Shown here piece by piece: positions 46,787 to 55,661 of a stretch of DNA of 56,879 nucleotides. The stretch's first letter is position 1; every line of letters starts with the position of its first letter. Source of the DNA: Vannielia sp. (GTDB lineage: Bacteria > Pseudomonadota > Alphaproteobacteria > Rhodobacterales > Rhodobacteraceae). Made by a program: the position numbers and the translations under genes. The DNA is taken from positions 36,169 to 93,047 of the forward strand of contig NZ_JARGND010000004.1 of the NCBI RefSeq assembly GCF_029212645.1, read 5' to 3'. The notes under the pieces are model-generated. The model made no database searches, was not told the DNA's origin, and saw nothing but the letters and a program-made list of their open reading frames with translations.

Positions 46787-46812
46787 TCCCTTTGCCGTGT
46801 TTCCTGAGATGG

Positions 46813-46852
46813 GGCCCCGCCAGCCGTGCGCTGCGCGGGGCCGCTTCGTTTT
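46813..46852 (+). terminator. Rho-independent terminator of rpmB
   Basis: GGCCCCGC and GCGGGGCC form an eight-pair stem, followed by GCTTCGTTTT, 26 bases past the rpmB stop. Confidence 0.65.
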
Positions 46853-46913
46853 GTCGCTCGCGTGGCCCAGTCATGGGCTTGCGGTGGACGGCAGGGTGAC
46901 TAGGGTGCGCAGG

Positions 46914-47255
46914 ATGCTGATGCAACGTCTCATATCCGGGCTGATGCTGGCCGCCGTTGTGGTGGCCGGTCAGGCGCTGGCCATGGCGCGGGCCGAAAAC
47001 CCCGCGAACATGGCGGCGGTGCTGTGCACGGGCATGGGCACGCAGGTGATTTACCTCGACGCAGAGGGCAACCCGGTGAGCGCGCCGCATCTGTGCCCCG
47101 ATGGGGTGGCCGCGATGGTGGCGGGCTTTGCGCCTGCGCCAGCGGCGGTGCTGCCCGAGCAGCGGCTTGTGGCCCTGGTGGTGAGTGCCCCGGCGGTGCC
47201 CAAGGCGCGGCTATTGCGCCGGGTGTTTGAGGCGCGCGGACCGCCGATGGTTTGA
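46914..47255 (+). CDS. Small secreted protein upstream of PCu(A)C (DUF2946-like)
   Basis: A 113-residue protein with an N-terminal hydrophobic signal (MQRLISGLMLAAVVVAGQAL). The mature part has two conserved-looking Cys, VLCTGMG and HLCPDG, an arrangement similar to DUF2946 proteins that accompany copper genes. It ends 41 bases before the PCu(A)C gene on the same strand. A copper role is inferred from this position. The start at 46914 is preceded by AGG; upstream starts would lie in the rpmB terminator. Confidence 0.6.
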   Translation: MLMQRLISGLMLAAVVVAGQALAMARAENPANMAAVLCTGMGTQVIYLDAEGNPVSAPHLCPDGVAAMVAGFAPAPAAVLPEQRLVALVVSAPAVPKARLLRRVFEARGPPMV

Positions 47256-47296
47256 GATTTCCCCAAAAGAAAACTCTCAAACCAAGGAAAAGACTT

Positions 47297-47770
47297 ATGA
47301 AATTCAAGGCACTTATCGCGGCAGCCCTGTTTGCCGCCTCTCCCGCGCTTGCGGCTGACATCACTATCAACGACGCTTATGCGCGCTCGGCCAGCCCTGC
47401 TGCCAAATCCGGCGCGGCCTTCATGGAGATCGTCAACACCGGCACCGAAGATGACCGGTTGATCGCCGCTGCCTCGGACGCGGCCGCCAAGGTAGAGCTG
47501 CACACCCACAAGGACATGGGCGACGGCGTGATGAAGATGATGGAAGTCGAAGAGGGCTTCCCGGTGCCCGCTGGTGGACATCATGTGCTGGAGCGCGGCG
47601 CGGACCACGTGATGCTGATGGGCCTCACCGGCCCGATGGAGCAGGGCGAAACGGTGACGGTGACGCTGACCTTTGAAAAGGCGGGCGACATGGTTGTGGA
47701 AATCCCGGTGGACCTTGAGCGCCAGGGCGGCGCGATGATGGACCACAGCAAGATGAAAATGAACAACTGA
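47297..47770 (+). CDS. Periplasmic copper chaperone PCu(A)C
   Basis: A 157-residue secreted copper chaperone. Signal peptide MKFKALIAAALFAASPALA, then DITINDAYARSASPAAKSGAAF. The Cu(I) site is H(M)x10Mx21HxM, seen here as ELHTHKDMGDGVMKMM and HHVLERGADHVMLMG. The C-terminus ends in a His/Met tail (MMDHSKMKMNN). It delivers copper to the cytochrome oxidase CuA site. AAGGA precedes the start. A bidirectional terminator follows. Confidence 0.92.
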   Translation: MKFKALIAAALFAASPALAADITINDAYARSASPAAKSGAAFMEIVNTGTEDDRLIAAASDAAAKVELHTHKDMGDGVMKMMEVEEGFPVPAGGHHVLERGADHVMLMGLTGPMEQGETVTVTLTFEKAGDMVVEIPVDLERQGGAMMDHSKMKMNN

Positions 47771-47786
47771 CCGCAGGGTTGGCGAC

Positions 47787-47822
47787 AAAAAGGGGGGCGG
47801 TCTGCGGGCCGCCCCCTTTTTC
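47787..47822. terminator. Bidirectional terminator between PCu(A)C and nitroreductase
   Basis: AAAAAGGGGGGCGG and CCGCCCCCTTTTT form a long stem with T-rich ends on both strands, between convergent genes. Confidence 0.8.
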
Positions 47823-47826
47823 ATGG

Positions 47827-48522
47827 CTACACGTCGTAGATGCGCATGATCTCGGAGAGGGGTTTCTTGATCTTGGCGGCTTTCGGCACGGTGGCGCTTT
47901 CGGCGGGGTGGCCGACGGCGAGGATCATCACCGGCTTTTCCGAAGCTGGCCGCCCGAGCAATTCTGTGAGGAATTTCATCGGGTTGGGGGTGTGGGTGAG
48001 CACCGACAGGCCAGCCTGATGCAAGGCGGCGATCAGGAAGCCGGTGGCAAGGCCCACGCTTTCGGGGACGTAATAGTTTTTGTAACGGGTGCCGTCATCG
48101 AACGCGCCCCAGCGCTGGGCAAACACCACGATGAGCCATGGCGCGATGTCCAGATGCGGCTTGGCGGGATCGGTGCCCATAGGCTCCAGCGCCTTTAGCC
48201 ATTCATCGCCCGCGCCGCCCGCATAAAAGCGCTCCTCTTCCTCTTCCGCCGCCGCGCGGATGGCCGCCTTGGCCTTTGGCCCGCAGATGGCGGCAAAGAA
48301 CCACGGCTGGTGATTGGCCCCCGAAGGCGCGCGGCCTGCGGTGGCGATGGCGGTCTCGATCACCTCTTGCGCGACGGGCCGGGAGGAGAAATCGCGGATG
48401 GTGTGGCGGGTCGACATTGAGGTGAAAAAGGCGCGAGCGGCGGCCAGACTTTCGACATCGGAAAGATCGGCGCGGTCGGGCAGGGGGAGCGGCTCGAAGG
48501 AGAGTTGGGTTTTGGTAAACAT
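47827..48522 (-). CDS. Nitroreductase-family flavoprotein
   Basis: A 231-residue FMN-binding protein. RHTIRDFSSRPVAQEVIETA and GRAPSGANHQPWFFAAI near the N-terminus are nitroreductase FMN-binding motifs; the QPW variant and SVGLATGFLIAALHQAGLSVL fit the BluB/iodotyrosine-deiodinase-like branch. No cobalamin genes are adjacent, so BluB function is not supported. It is followed by the sirtuin gene on the same strand upstream. Confidence 0.85.
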   Translation of the reverse strand: MFTKTQLSFEPLPLPDRADLSDVESLAAARAFFTSMSTRHTIRDFSSRPVAQEVIETAIATAGRAPSGANHQPWFFAAICGPKAKAAIRAAAEEEEERFYAGGAGDEWLKALEPMGTDPAKPHLDIAPWLIVVFAQRWGAFDDGTRYKNYYVPESVGLATGFLIAALHQAGLSVLTHTPNPMKFLTELLGRPASEKPVMILAVGHPAESATVPKAAKIKKPLSEIMRIYDV

Positions 48523-48573
48523 GGGGGAGTTTGGCCCGGATTCACGGCTGGGAAAAGGGGGGAATCTGCCGGG

Positions 48574-49269
48574 TTATTCCGCCAGCAGCGTCGCAACCCA
48601 CGCCGGGACAAGCTGGGTGGCGGGGCCGTGGCGGGCCTCATCAAACATGGCGGTGATTTCGGAAGGCTCAAGGTTTAGCTCCAGCGTGGCGGCCCCGGCG
48701 GCGCGGGCGAGGCGGTGGAATCCTGCCGCTGGATAAACCGCGCCAGAGGTGCCAATGGAGACAAACAGCGAGGTGGTTGAGAGGATCTCGTCGATCTGAT
48801 CCATGTGATAGGGCATCTCGCCAAACCACACGACATCGGGGCGGGTGGCAGGCGCGGCGCAGCTTGGGCAGGGGTCATCGTGGCGCATCGCGGGGGGCGC
48901 GGGCCAGCGGGACCCACAGGCGGCGCAAAGGGCGGTTTGGTAGCTTCCGTGCATGTGGATCACATCAACCGCGCCGCCCTTTTCATGCAGGTCATCGACG
49001 TTTTGGGTGATGATATGCACCGGGGCGCTATAGGACTTTTGCAACCTTGCGAGGGCTTCATGGGCGGCGTTGGGCCTTGCAGAGCGCACTTGGTCGCGGC
49101 GCGTATTGTAGAAATCATGCACCAGCGCGGGATTGCGGGCGAAGGCCTCGGGGGTGGCGACATCCTCGATGTCATACTGGGTCCAGATGCCGCCGGGGTC
49201 GCGAAATGTGGAAATGCCACTCTCTGCCGAAATCCCGGCCCCGGTAAGAATGGTGATGGAGTGGTGCAT
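48574..49269 (-). CDS. cobB: NAD-dependent protein deacylase, class III sirtuin
   Basis: A 231-residue sirtuin of the SIRT5/CobB type. NAD binding: GAGISAESGISTFRDPGGIW; the catalytic His is in VIHMHGSYQTAL and TQNVDDLHEKGG precedes it. The Zn ribbon is CAACG with CPSC. The FYNTRRDQVR segment holds the Tyr and Arg of desuccinylases and demalonylases. It starts 34 bases from the divergent phosphatase gene and ends 51 bases before nitroreductase. Confidence 0.93.
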   Translation of the reverse strand: MHHSITILTGAGISAESGISTFRDPGGIWTQYDIEDVATPEAFARNPALVHDFYNTRRDQVRSARPNAAHEALARLQKSYSAPVHIITQNVDDLHEKGGAVDVIHMHGSYQTALCAACGSRWPAPPAMRHDDPCPSCAAPATRPDVVWFGEMPYHMDQIDEILSTTSLFVSIGTSGAVYPAAGFHRLARAAGAATLELNLEPSEITAMFDEARHGPATQLVPAWVATLLAE

Positions 49270-49303
49270 GGATCATCCTCTTTGGCTGCGCTACGCTGGG
49301 CGC

Positions 49304-49768
49304 ATGACCCATCGTATCTACTTTGTGTGCCTCGGCAATATCTGCCGGTCTCCGACCGCCCACGGGATCATGGAGCGGATCGTGCAGGACCGGGGCCTTG
49401 ATGTGGAGGTGGAGGGGGCTGGCACCGGGGGGTGGCATGTGGGCGATCCGCCGGACCGGCGGATGCAGGCGGCGGCGCGGGCGGCGGGGTATGACTTGAG
49501 CCACCTGCGCTCACAAAAGTTCAGCCCGGCGGATTTTGCCCGGTTTGATGCGATCTACGCGATGGACCGCGCCAACCTGCGCGACATCGAGGCGCAGCGC
49601 CCCGAGGGAAGCACCACGCCGGTGAGCCTGTTTTTGAGCCATGGGCCAAGCGGGCGCGACGAAGTGCCTGACCCCTATTATGACGGGGGATTCGCTGCGG
49701 TGGTGAAAATGGTGGAGCAGACCTGCGAGGCCCTCGCCGATGAGATCGAGGCGCACGGGCGGGGGTAG
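49304..49768 (+). CDS. Low-molecular-weight phosphotyrosine phosphatase
   Basis: A 154-residue LMW-PTP. The P-loop CLGNICRSPTA (C-x5-R) starts at residue 9 and the general acid is in VPDPYYDGGF. It dephosphorylates tyrosine phosphoproteins and may be linked to capsule or stress control. ATG at 49304; upstream in-frame starts are inside the divergent sirtuin gene. It is monocistronic. Confidence 0.92.
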   Translation: MTHRIYFVCLGNICRSPTAHGIMERIVQDRGLDVEVEGAGTGGWHVGDPPDRRMQAAARAAGYDLSHLRSQKFSPADFARFDAIYAMDRANLRDIEAQRPEGSTTPVSLFLSHGPSGRDEVPDPYYDGGFAAVVKMVEQTCEALADEIEAHGRG

Positions 49769-49769
49769 G

Positions 49770-49793
49770 CCGGGGCACGCGGCAGCGCCCCGG
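49770..49793 (+). terminator. Possible terminator hairpin after the phosphatase
   Basis: CCGGGGC and GCCCCGG form a stem just after the stop codon, but no T tract follows. Confidence 0.3.
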
Positions 49794-49813
49794 AGCCGAT
49801 CATCGCCGAAAGA

Positions 49814-50134
49814 TCAGTTGCAGGCCTGAGAGGCCGAGTTGCCGAAATCTTTCCACTTTTTCCAGAACACCTCGTTTGAGCTGTTGTTGGACTGGCGGGT
49901 GTCTTGGGCGAGCTGCGGTTCTTTGAAGAATTTCGCACCCTTACGCTGCTCGGAGCGGGTGAGTTTGTAGTCTGCCACGCGCTGGATGCATGAGCAGGTC
50001 GCGCGGGAACTGGCGCGATCAGACTTCATGCAGGCCCGTTCAATCGCCTTGGCGCCAGCGGGCGCGGCGGTGACGATGACGGTGGCCGGGAGAGCCAGTG
50101 CGGTGCACAGGAGAAGTGTGGAAATACGTTTCAT
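49814..50134 (-). CDS. Secreted Cys-containing small protein
   Basis: A 106-residue exported protein: signal MKRISTLLLCTALALPATVI with cleavage near GAKA. Mature Cys are in ERACMKSDRASSRATCSCIQ and at the C-terminus QACN, probably two disulphides. I cannot name a family with confidence; similar Rhodobacteraceae proteins are of unknown function. The ATG at 50134 is preferred to longer upstream forms that run antisense through another gene. Confidence 0.7.
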   Translation of the reverse strand: MKRISTLLLCTALALPATVIVTAAPAGAKAIERACMKSDRASSRATCSCIQRVADYKLTRSEQRKGAKFFKEPQLAQDTRQSNNSSNEVFWKKWKDFGNSASQACN

Positions 50135-50315
50135 CTGCTTGGCCTCGTTTATCGCGGTTGCCCCGATGCCGGATGTTTCCCCGGTCATCAATGGAGCGTG
50201 ATGGCAAGGAGCATGCCAAAAACAGGGCCTCATTTCAATTAGGCATGTTTTGCGTGTGATCGGGAGCAGACCACGAGGGATTGTGCGCGGAGCGGAAACA
50301 ATGGGTGAGGCGGCG

Positions 50316-51041
50316 TTACCAGAAGGGGGCGGCGCAGATGGGCTGATGCGGCGGCAAGACACCATCGGCCCAAAGCGCGAGGCCCCAGCCGTAAAGCCCC
50401 GCGATAGAGCCGCCCGCGCAGATCGCCAGCGCCAGCGGGTAGTGCCACCATTGCCGCTCAACCCGCGTGGCGCGAGGCGCGGCGAGGCGGCGGGGTATGG
50501 CGACCATGCAGCCGTAGATCGCAAAGACATAGGCCCAGATCAGCGCGCTGGCCGGCAGGGCCACCATGCCCGAAAGGAGCACCGCGCCTTGCTGTTCAAT
50601 GGCGATGCCCATGATGCCGTGAATGACGAAGGCTTCGACAATCCCAAAGCCAAAGCGGCGGAAGAGATAGAGCGAAGCCAACCCGCCGCCGGTATAAAAC
50701 CCCGCCGCAAGCAGCAGATCGGCCAGCAATTGCGGGTGAAACAGCGCGGGAGAGGCGGTGCAGGCGGCATAGTGCCCGCCCCATGCCGTCAGCTCGATCA
50801 CCGCGCCGGTGGCGAGCGTGGCCAGCAGGAACACCGGGGCGCGGCGCACCGGCTGGAACGGGACGAAACAGAGGATCATGAAGGCGGAATAGACGAGTGC
50901 GCCCGGCGCAATGGGCCGCCACAGCAGACCGATTAGCGGCAGGAACCCCGTGAGGATGAAGGCAAAGCGCCACGGTGGCGCGGTTTCATCCATCGACGGG
51001 GGGCGCGGCTTTGGCATGGAAGTGTTGGCGGCCATGGTCAT
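50316..51041 (-). CDS. Polytopic membrane protein, unknown function
   Basis: A 241-residue protein with a hydrophilic N-terminus (~20 residues) and about six to seven helices. Distinct motifs are HGIMGIAIEQQGAVLL and EAFVIH in the middle. I recognise no family. It is monocistronic on the minus strand, divergent from lepA. Confidence 0.7.
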   Translation of the reverse strand: MTMAANTSMPKPRPPSMDETAPPWRFAFILTGFLPLIGLLWRPIAPGALVYSAFMILCFVPFQPVRRAPVFLLATLATGAVIELTAWGGHYAACTASPALFHPQLLADLLLAAGFYTGGGLASLYLFRRFGFGIVEAFVIHGIMGIAIEQQGAVLLSGMVALPASALIWAYVFAIYGCMVAIPRRLAAPRATRVERQWWHYPLALAICAGGSIAGLYGWGLALWADGVLPPHQPICAAPFW

Positions 51042-51519
51042 GACCCGATGCCATAGCGCAGGAAAGCAAATGTTGGGTTAATGCACGTTGCACCTGACCG
51101 GCTATGTCAGCCGGGTCAACACCCCCGGGCTCGATCAGATTGCAGTAGGATAAGGTTTGCAACGGACCTGTTTGCCGGGAATGCGATAGGTTCGGGTGGC
51201 CACAGAGCGCGCGCGCGAAAGTTTGGCCCGCATCTGGCCGTGAACCGTGATTGGCTTCATGAGCGAGTGGCAGGGTTGATCATCTGCATCGGGTGCTGAT
51301 TGCCAAACTGGCTAACGCCCGTCTGCCTCCGGGTCCACGCTCAGAGCAACGTTGATGCTTTGGACGGAGGAAACGTGCCGCCGCCGCCGGACCACTCATC
51401 TTCCCAAACGGTTTGGCCACCGAGGCAAGCATATCAGGTGCGATGCCAGTTTTTTATAACCCCGGCCTGATCGCTCACGGCGCATTGACCGCCCCGTGGT
51501 TTCCCTACATATCACGACC
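51042..51519. other. Intergenic region upstream of lepA
   Basis: About 480 bases without a credible gene on either strand, unusually long for this window. No tRNA or repeat is visible. It holds a run of alternating GC (GCGCGCGCGCG near 51206-51216) and TTGACC at 51485 upstream of lepA. A decayed gene or a small RNA cannot be excluded. Confidence 0.45.
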
Positions 51520-53322
51520 ATGACAGACCTGAAGCACATCCGCAATTTCGCCATTGTCGCCCACATCGACCACGGGAAATCCACCCTGGCTGACCGGCTG
51601 ATCCAGCTCACCGGCACCGTTGCCGAGCGTGACATGCAGGAACAGATGCTGGACGCGATGGATATCGAGCGCGAGCGGGGCATCACCATCAAGGCCAATA
51701 CCGTGCGGATCGAGTATCCGGCGCAGGATGGCGAGACCTATGTGCTCAACCTGATCGACACCCCCGGCCACGTTGACTTTGCCTATGAGGTGTCTCGCTC
51801 GATGCGTGCCGTGGAGGGCAGCCTGCTGGTGGTGGACGCAAGCCAGGGTGTGGAAGCGCAGACGCTGGCCAATGTCTATACCGCGATCGAGGCGGACCAT
51901 GAGATTGTGCCGGTCCTGAACAAGGTTGATCTGCCCGCTGCCGAGCCGGAGCGGGTGGCCGAGCAGATTGAGGATGTGATCGGGATTGATGCCTCGGACG
52001 CCTGCCTGATTTCGGCGAAAACCGGGGTGGGCATCCCTGATGTGCTGGAGGCCATTGTGAAGCGCCTGCCGCCGCCGCATTCGGGCGATCCGGAAGCGCC
52101 GTTGCAGGCGATGCTGGTGGACAGCTGGTATGACCCCTACCTTGGCGTGGTGGTGCTGGTGCGCATCATGGATGGGGTGCTCAAGAAGGGTGACCAGATC
52201 CGCATGATGCAGACCGGGGCGAAGTATGGCGTTGACCGGATTGGTGTTTTCCGCCCCGCGATGGAAAAGCGCGAGGCATTGGGGCCGGGCGAGATTGGCT
52301 TTTTGACCGCCTCGATCAAACAGGTGCGCGACACCAAGGTGGGCGATACGATCACCCATGACAAACGGCCCTGCGCCAAGGCGCTTCCGGGGTTCAAACC
52401 CTCGGTGCCGGTGGTGTTTTGCGGGCTGTTCCCGGTGGATTCGGCGCAGTTTGAAGACCTGCGCGATGCGATCGAGAAACTGGCGCTGAATGACGCAAGT
52501 TTCAGCTCGGAGATGGAAACCTCGGCCGCGCTGGGCTTTGGCTTTCGCTGCGGCTTCCTTGGGCTGCTGCACCTTGAGGTGATCCGCGACCGGATCGAGC
52601 GCGAGTATGACATTGACCTCATCACCACCGCGCCCTCGGTGGTGTATCATCTGCACATGAAGGACGGGGAGCAGCGCGAGTTGCACAACCCCGCCGATAT
52701 GCCCGATCCAAGCCACGTTGACCGGATCGAGGAGCCGCGCATCAAGGCGACGATCCTCGTGCCGGATGAATACCTTGGCGATGTGCTGAAGCTCTGCCAG
52801 GACCGTCGCGGTATCCAGCTTGACCTGACCTATGCGGGCAGCCGGGCGATGGCGGTCTATGACCTGCCGCTCAACGAAGTGGTGTTTGATTTTTACGACA
52901 GGCTGAAATCGGTGACCAAGGGCTATGCCTCGTTTGATTACCAAATGGAGGGCTACCGCGAGGATAACCTGGTGAAGATGTCGGTGCTGGTGAATGACGA
53001 GCCAGTGGACGCGCTTTCGATGATGGTCCACCGCGACCGCGCCGAAATGCGGGGCCGTGCCATGTGCGAAAAGCTGAAAGACCTGATCCCCCGCCATATG
53101 TTCAAAATCCCGATCCAGGCGGCAATTGGCGGCAAGGTGATTGCACGGGAGACTTTGAGCGCGTTGAGGAAAGACGTGACCGCGAAATGTTACGGCGGCG
53201 ACGCGACCCGGAAGAAGAAACTGCTTGAGAAGCAGAAGGCGGGTAAGAAGAAGATGCGCCAGTTCGGGAAGGTTGATATTCCGCAGGAGGCGTTTATTAG
53301 CGCCTTGAAAATGGACAGCTAA
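51520..53322 (+). CDS. lepA: Elongation factor 4 (LepA)
   Basis: A 600-residue translational GTPase that acts on ribosomes during elongation or initiation stress. G1 [15 protein letters not shown]3 DTPGHVDF and G4 NKVDLP are present; the C-terminal domain ends with [20 protein letters not shown], the LepA tail. The ATG at 51520 has no Shine-Dalgarno; a TTGACC box lies 30 bases upstream. The SIR2-domain gene begins 141 bases after the stop. Confidence 0.96.
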   Translation: MTDLKHIRNFAIVAHIDHGKSTLADRLIQLTGTVAERDMQEQMLDAMDIERERGITIKANTVRIEYPAQDGETYVLNLIDTPGHVDFAYEVSRSMRAVEGSLLVVDASQGVEAQTLANVYTAIEADHEIVPVLNKVDLPAAEPERVAEQIEDVIGIDASDACLISAKTGVGIPDVLEAIVKRLPPPHSGDPEAPLQAMLVDSWYDPYLGVVVLVRIMDGVLKKGDQIRMMQTGAKYGVDRIGVFRPAMEKREALGPGEIGFLTASIKQVRDTKVGDTITHDKRPCAKALPGFKPSVPVVFCGLFPVDSAQFEDLRDAIEKLALNDASFSSEMETSAALGFGFRCGFLGLLHLEVIRDRIEREYDIDLITTAPSVVYHLHMKDGEQRELHNPADMPDPSHVDRIEEPRIKATILVPDEYLGDVLKLCQDRRGIQLDLTYAGSRAMAVYDLPLNEVVFDFYDRLKSVTKGYASFDYQMEGYREDNLVKMSVLVNDEPVDALSMMVHRDRAEMRGRAMCEKLKDLIPRHMFKIPIQAAIGGKVIARETLSALRKDVTAKCYGGDATRKKKLLEKQKAGKKKMRQFGKVDIPQEAFISALKMDS

Positions 53323-53463
53323 GGCTGTCCTTTTTCACGGCGGGTGGGCGGAAGCGGTTTTCGTAGAAAACTGCGTGCCCATGGGGGGTGATCTCAGTGG
53401 GAGGCGGCTTCGCCGGCATAGCCCCTTATTGACGAGGTGGTGGATTTTCCCCAAACTTGGAAA

Positions 53464-54513
53464 ATGACGCAGAGAAAATACGTTTACGTTGTCGGGGCTG
53501 GGGCAAGTTGTGAGTTTGGTTTTCCAGCGGGCACTCAACTAACGAAAGAGATCAGTGGTTACCTGCGATTGGGAACTGATCAATTTGGAAACGTCAAAAG
53601 TGGTGATACTCGAATTTTAGGTGCTTTCGACAGGATACCCCCTCCTGAAGATGGTGCGCGCCGGAACCGCTCGTATCTTAGCCGCGTTGCGAATGATATC
53701 GCGGAGAACATGGGTTTGGCGCTCTCGATTGATAACTATCTTGAGGCAAAAAAGAAGGAAGAAGCAGCGCCTGAACTTGGGAAAATTGGTATAGCGCGCG
53801 CCTTGCTTCGCAATGAACGCAAGTCAAAGTTGTGGTTCGATGAACAGAAAGGGCAGAGCCCAAGACCTAGGTTTGCGGATTTCCCTGAGAATTGGCTTAC
53901 AAACCTGTTCCAAATACTGACACGGGCTAGGGGGCTTGACCAGTTCTTGGGTGCACTCAGTTCGCACTACTTTGTTACTTTCAACTATGATCGTGTAATC
54001 GAGCAGTTTTTTTATTGTGCAACCAAGAGTTATTTCTCACTGGATGAGCGGCAGGCCCGAGATTGCATAACGAAGCATTTAAACGTTGTTCATGTATACG
54101 GAAGTCTGGGCGACATCATGGGTCCAAACGTTGTGTCATTTGGCAACGAAGATCATTCTCAATACATCTTCGAAGCCTCGCAAAATATACATACGTTTTC
54201 AGAGGGCGTGCGGGCGGGGACGGAAATAAATCGAGCAAAACGGTGGTTGCAAGAATCCAACGTCATTTCATTTCTGGGGTTTTCGTTCCTGCCGTTGAAT
54301 GTTCGGGCGCTTAAACCGGAAAGGCCACTTTCCGAGAAGCGGGTTTTTGGAACCTGCCATGGATTGTCAGCGGACAACCTTGGAATAGCGAAGAATATAT
54401 TAGCGAAAACTTGGTTCCGGGACGATGTGCCCGACATGGACTTTCGCCCAGTTTATTGTGCTAAGCTGATATCAGACCTCTCCGGCTTCTTTGGTGAGGA
54501 CGACCTCGACTGA
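53464..54513 (+). CDS. SIR2-domain protein, candidate phage-defence gene
   Basis: A 349-residue protein whose N-terminus YVYVVGAGASCEFGFPAGTQ is the NAD-binding GAGAS motif of SIR2-like domains (SIR2_2 type) common in antiphage systems such as ThsA, DSR and AVAST. HYFVTFNYDRVIEQF with NVVHVYGSLGD supplies the Asn/Asp and His of the active site. The remainder is an uncharacterised C-terminal region. Its DNA is visibly AT-richer with different codon use than neighbours, a sign of transfer. Start at ATG 53464; a GTG at 53437 adds nine residues. Confidence 0.72.
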   Translation: MTQRKYVYVVGAGASCEFGFPAGTQLTKEISGYLRLGTDQFGNVKSGDTRILGAFDRIPPPEDGARRNRSYLSRVANDIAENMGLALSIDNYLEAKKKEEAAPELGKIGIARALLRNERKSKLWFDEQKGQSPRPRFADFPENWLTNLFQILTRARGLDQFLGALSSHYFVTFNYDRVIEQFFYCATKSYFSLDERQARDCITKHLNVVHVYGSLGDIMGPNVVSFGNEDHSQYIFEASQNIHTFSEGVRAGTEINRAKRWLQESNVISFLGFSFLPLNVRALKPERPLSEKRVFGTCHGLSADNLGIAKNILAKTWFRDDVPDMDFRPVYCAKLISDLSGFFGEDDLD

Positions 54514-54591
54514 CCATTCAGCTCTAAGCATAAGAGATAAAATTCTTGGGTCGTCAGTAGAAGATTCGCCGAGAAAGGTGTGATCCCCCCC

Positions 54592-54708
54592 TCAATCCAA
54601 CGCCTGATCCACCGCCTCCGCAGCCCGCGTCACGTCTCTTCCGACGCCTTTGATGGTCTCGCAGGCGGCGAGGGTTGTCAGGGTGGCGAGGATGAGGGCG
54701 AGGCGCAT
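54592..54708 (-). CDS. Entericidin-like small lipoprotein
   Basis: A 38-residue lipoprotein starting MRLALILATLTTLAAC (lipidated Cys 16), then ETIKGVGRDVTRAAEAVDQA. The CETI/NTVxGxGxD pattern is that of the entericidin family, which in E. coli is part of an antidote/toxin pair. Here only one copy is visible. It faces the SIR2 gene tail to tail. Confidence 0.85.
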   Translation of the reverse strand: MRLALILATLTTLAACETIKGVGRDVTRAAEAVDQALD

Positions 54709-54824
54709 GGGGGTGTCTCCTGTGGTCTGCGCGCAAGATAGCATCTGTGGGGGCGCTGCCAAGGGGAATGGCCGGAACATTGGGCGCGGGCGGGGCGTTG
54801 CTCCTTATGAAAGGAGTTTTTCCG

Positions 54825-55037
54825 ATGAGACTTGGATGGAGATTTTTGTTTGGTCCGCTTTGGGCGCTTTGTGTGGCCGGGGCGGTTTTGATCGTTTGTT
54901 TGGCGGCCGGGTGGTATTCGTGGCAGGCCTTCGTGCTGGCCGGGGTGATCGGGCTGGTGGCCGGGGTTCCTGCCGGGGTTTGGAACGCGCGCAAGGTGCG
55001 CCGGGATGACCCGGATTGGGATGGGTCACGGGTTTAG
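54825..55037 (+). CDS. Small two-helix membrane protein
   Basis: A 70-residue protein beginning MRLGWRFLFGPLWALCVAGA with two membrane spans (about residues 9-28 and 32-50) and a charged C-terminus ending RRDDPDWDGSRV. AAGGAG eight bases upstream sets the start. No family recognised. Confidence 0.7.
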   Translation: MRLGWRFLFGPLWALCVAGAVLIVCLAAGWYSWQAFVLAGVIGLVAGVPAGVWNARKVRRDDPDWDGSRV

Positions 55038-55093
55038 GCTTTTGCGCGGAGCCATTAACCCACCATTAACCACGGGCGTTGCAGGGTTGGGGG

Positions 55094-55378
55094 ATGAGAT
55101 ATGTTGTGCTCCTCCTCGCCCTCGGCGCCTGCAACACCGTGAAGGAAGATCTGCCCGGCCAGTCGCGGATTAAGGCCGAGGCTTATGGGTATACGTTTAA
55201 TGTGTTCCCCGCCGATCCTGATTTTCAGGTGGTGCGGACCAATATGGGGCTGCCCAAGCGCGATACCTTCGCGCTCGCGGTTGCGGCGGCGGTGAAGCAG
55301 GCGACGGGTTGCGAGGTGGCCGAGGGGTCGCTCAAGGGGGATTACAACCTGACGCGGGGCAAGATGCGCTGCCCGTAA
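55094..55378 (+). CDS. Small lipoprotein, unknown function
   Basis: A 94-residue lipoprotein: signal MRYVVLLLALGAC with the lipidated Cys at 13. The mature part has two further Cys, GCEVAEGSLKG and MRCP at the C-terminus, perhaps disulphide-bonded, and a short beta-rich pattern (YGYTFNVFPADPDFQVV). No family known to me. A longer ATG at 55079 is possible. Confidence 0.7.
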   Translation: MRYVVLLLALGACNTVKEDLPGQSRIKAEAYGYTFNVFPADPDFQVVRTNMGLPKRDTFALAVAAAVKQATGCEVAEGSLKGDYNLTRGKMRCP

Positions 55379-55465
55379 GGCGGGGCGGTTTGACATGCCT
55401 CAAGGACCAAAGGCGCAGGCTCTGGTAACAATTGCGCGAACATTCACTGGTATCAGAGGTGCCTC

Positions 55466-55651
55466 ATGCTTCGACTTGCGGGAATTTTCTACACGCTCGC
55501 GTCCACCACCCTGGCTGGGATCTTCATTATTGTGGTGCTGACGATGAACATGGTCACTTTGCAGGCGATCATCTGGGCGGCTGTGGCGGGCTTTGCGGTG
55601 GCGGTGCCTGTGGCCTATGTTCTCGCCCGGAAGTTCACCGCCCCCGCCTGA
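55466..55651 (+). CDS. Small membrane protein, 61 residues
   Basis: A 61-residue protein with two hydrophobic helices (about 5-25 and 32-52), starting MLRLAGIFYTLASTTLAGIF and ending ARKFTAPA. AGAGG precedes the ATG. Function unknown; the layout is common for small stress or complex-assembly proteins. Confidence 0.65.
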   Translation: MLRLAGIFYTLASTTLAGIFIIVVLTMNMVTLQAIIWAAVAGFAVAVPVAYVLARKFTAPA

Positions 55652-55661
55652 GGGCGGGGCG

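Noticed and set aside
47827-48522. BluB, the lower-ligand enzyme of vitamin B12 synthesis
   Set aside because: Only general nitroreductase motifs are seen and there are no cob genes nearby.
51081-51299. 72-codon plus-strand frame upstream of lepA
   Set aside because: No ribosome-binding site, no domain and atypical amino-acid composition; most likely chance.
51505-53097. 530-codon minus-strand frame antisense to lepA
   Set aside because: Composition artefact; His/Arg-rich product with no family, lepA is complete on the plus strand.
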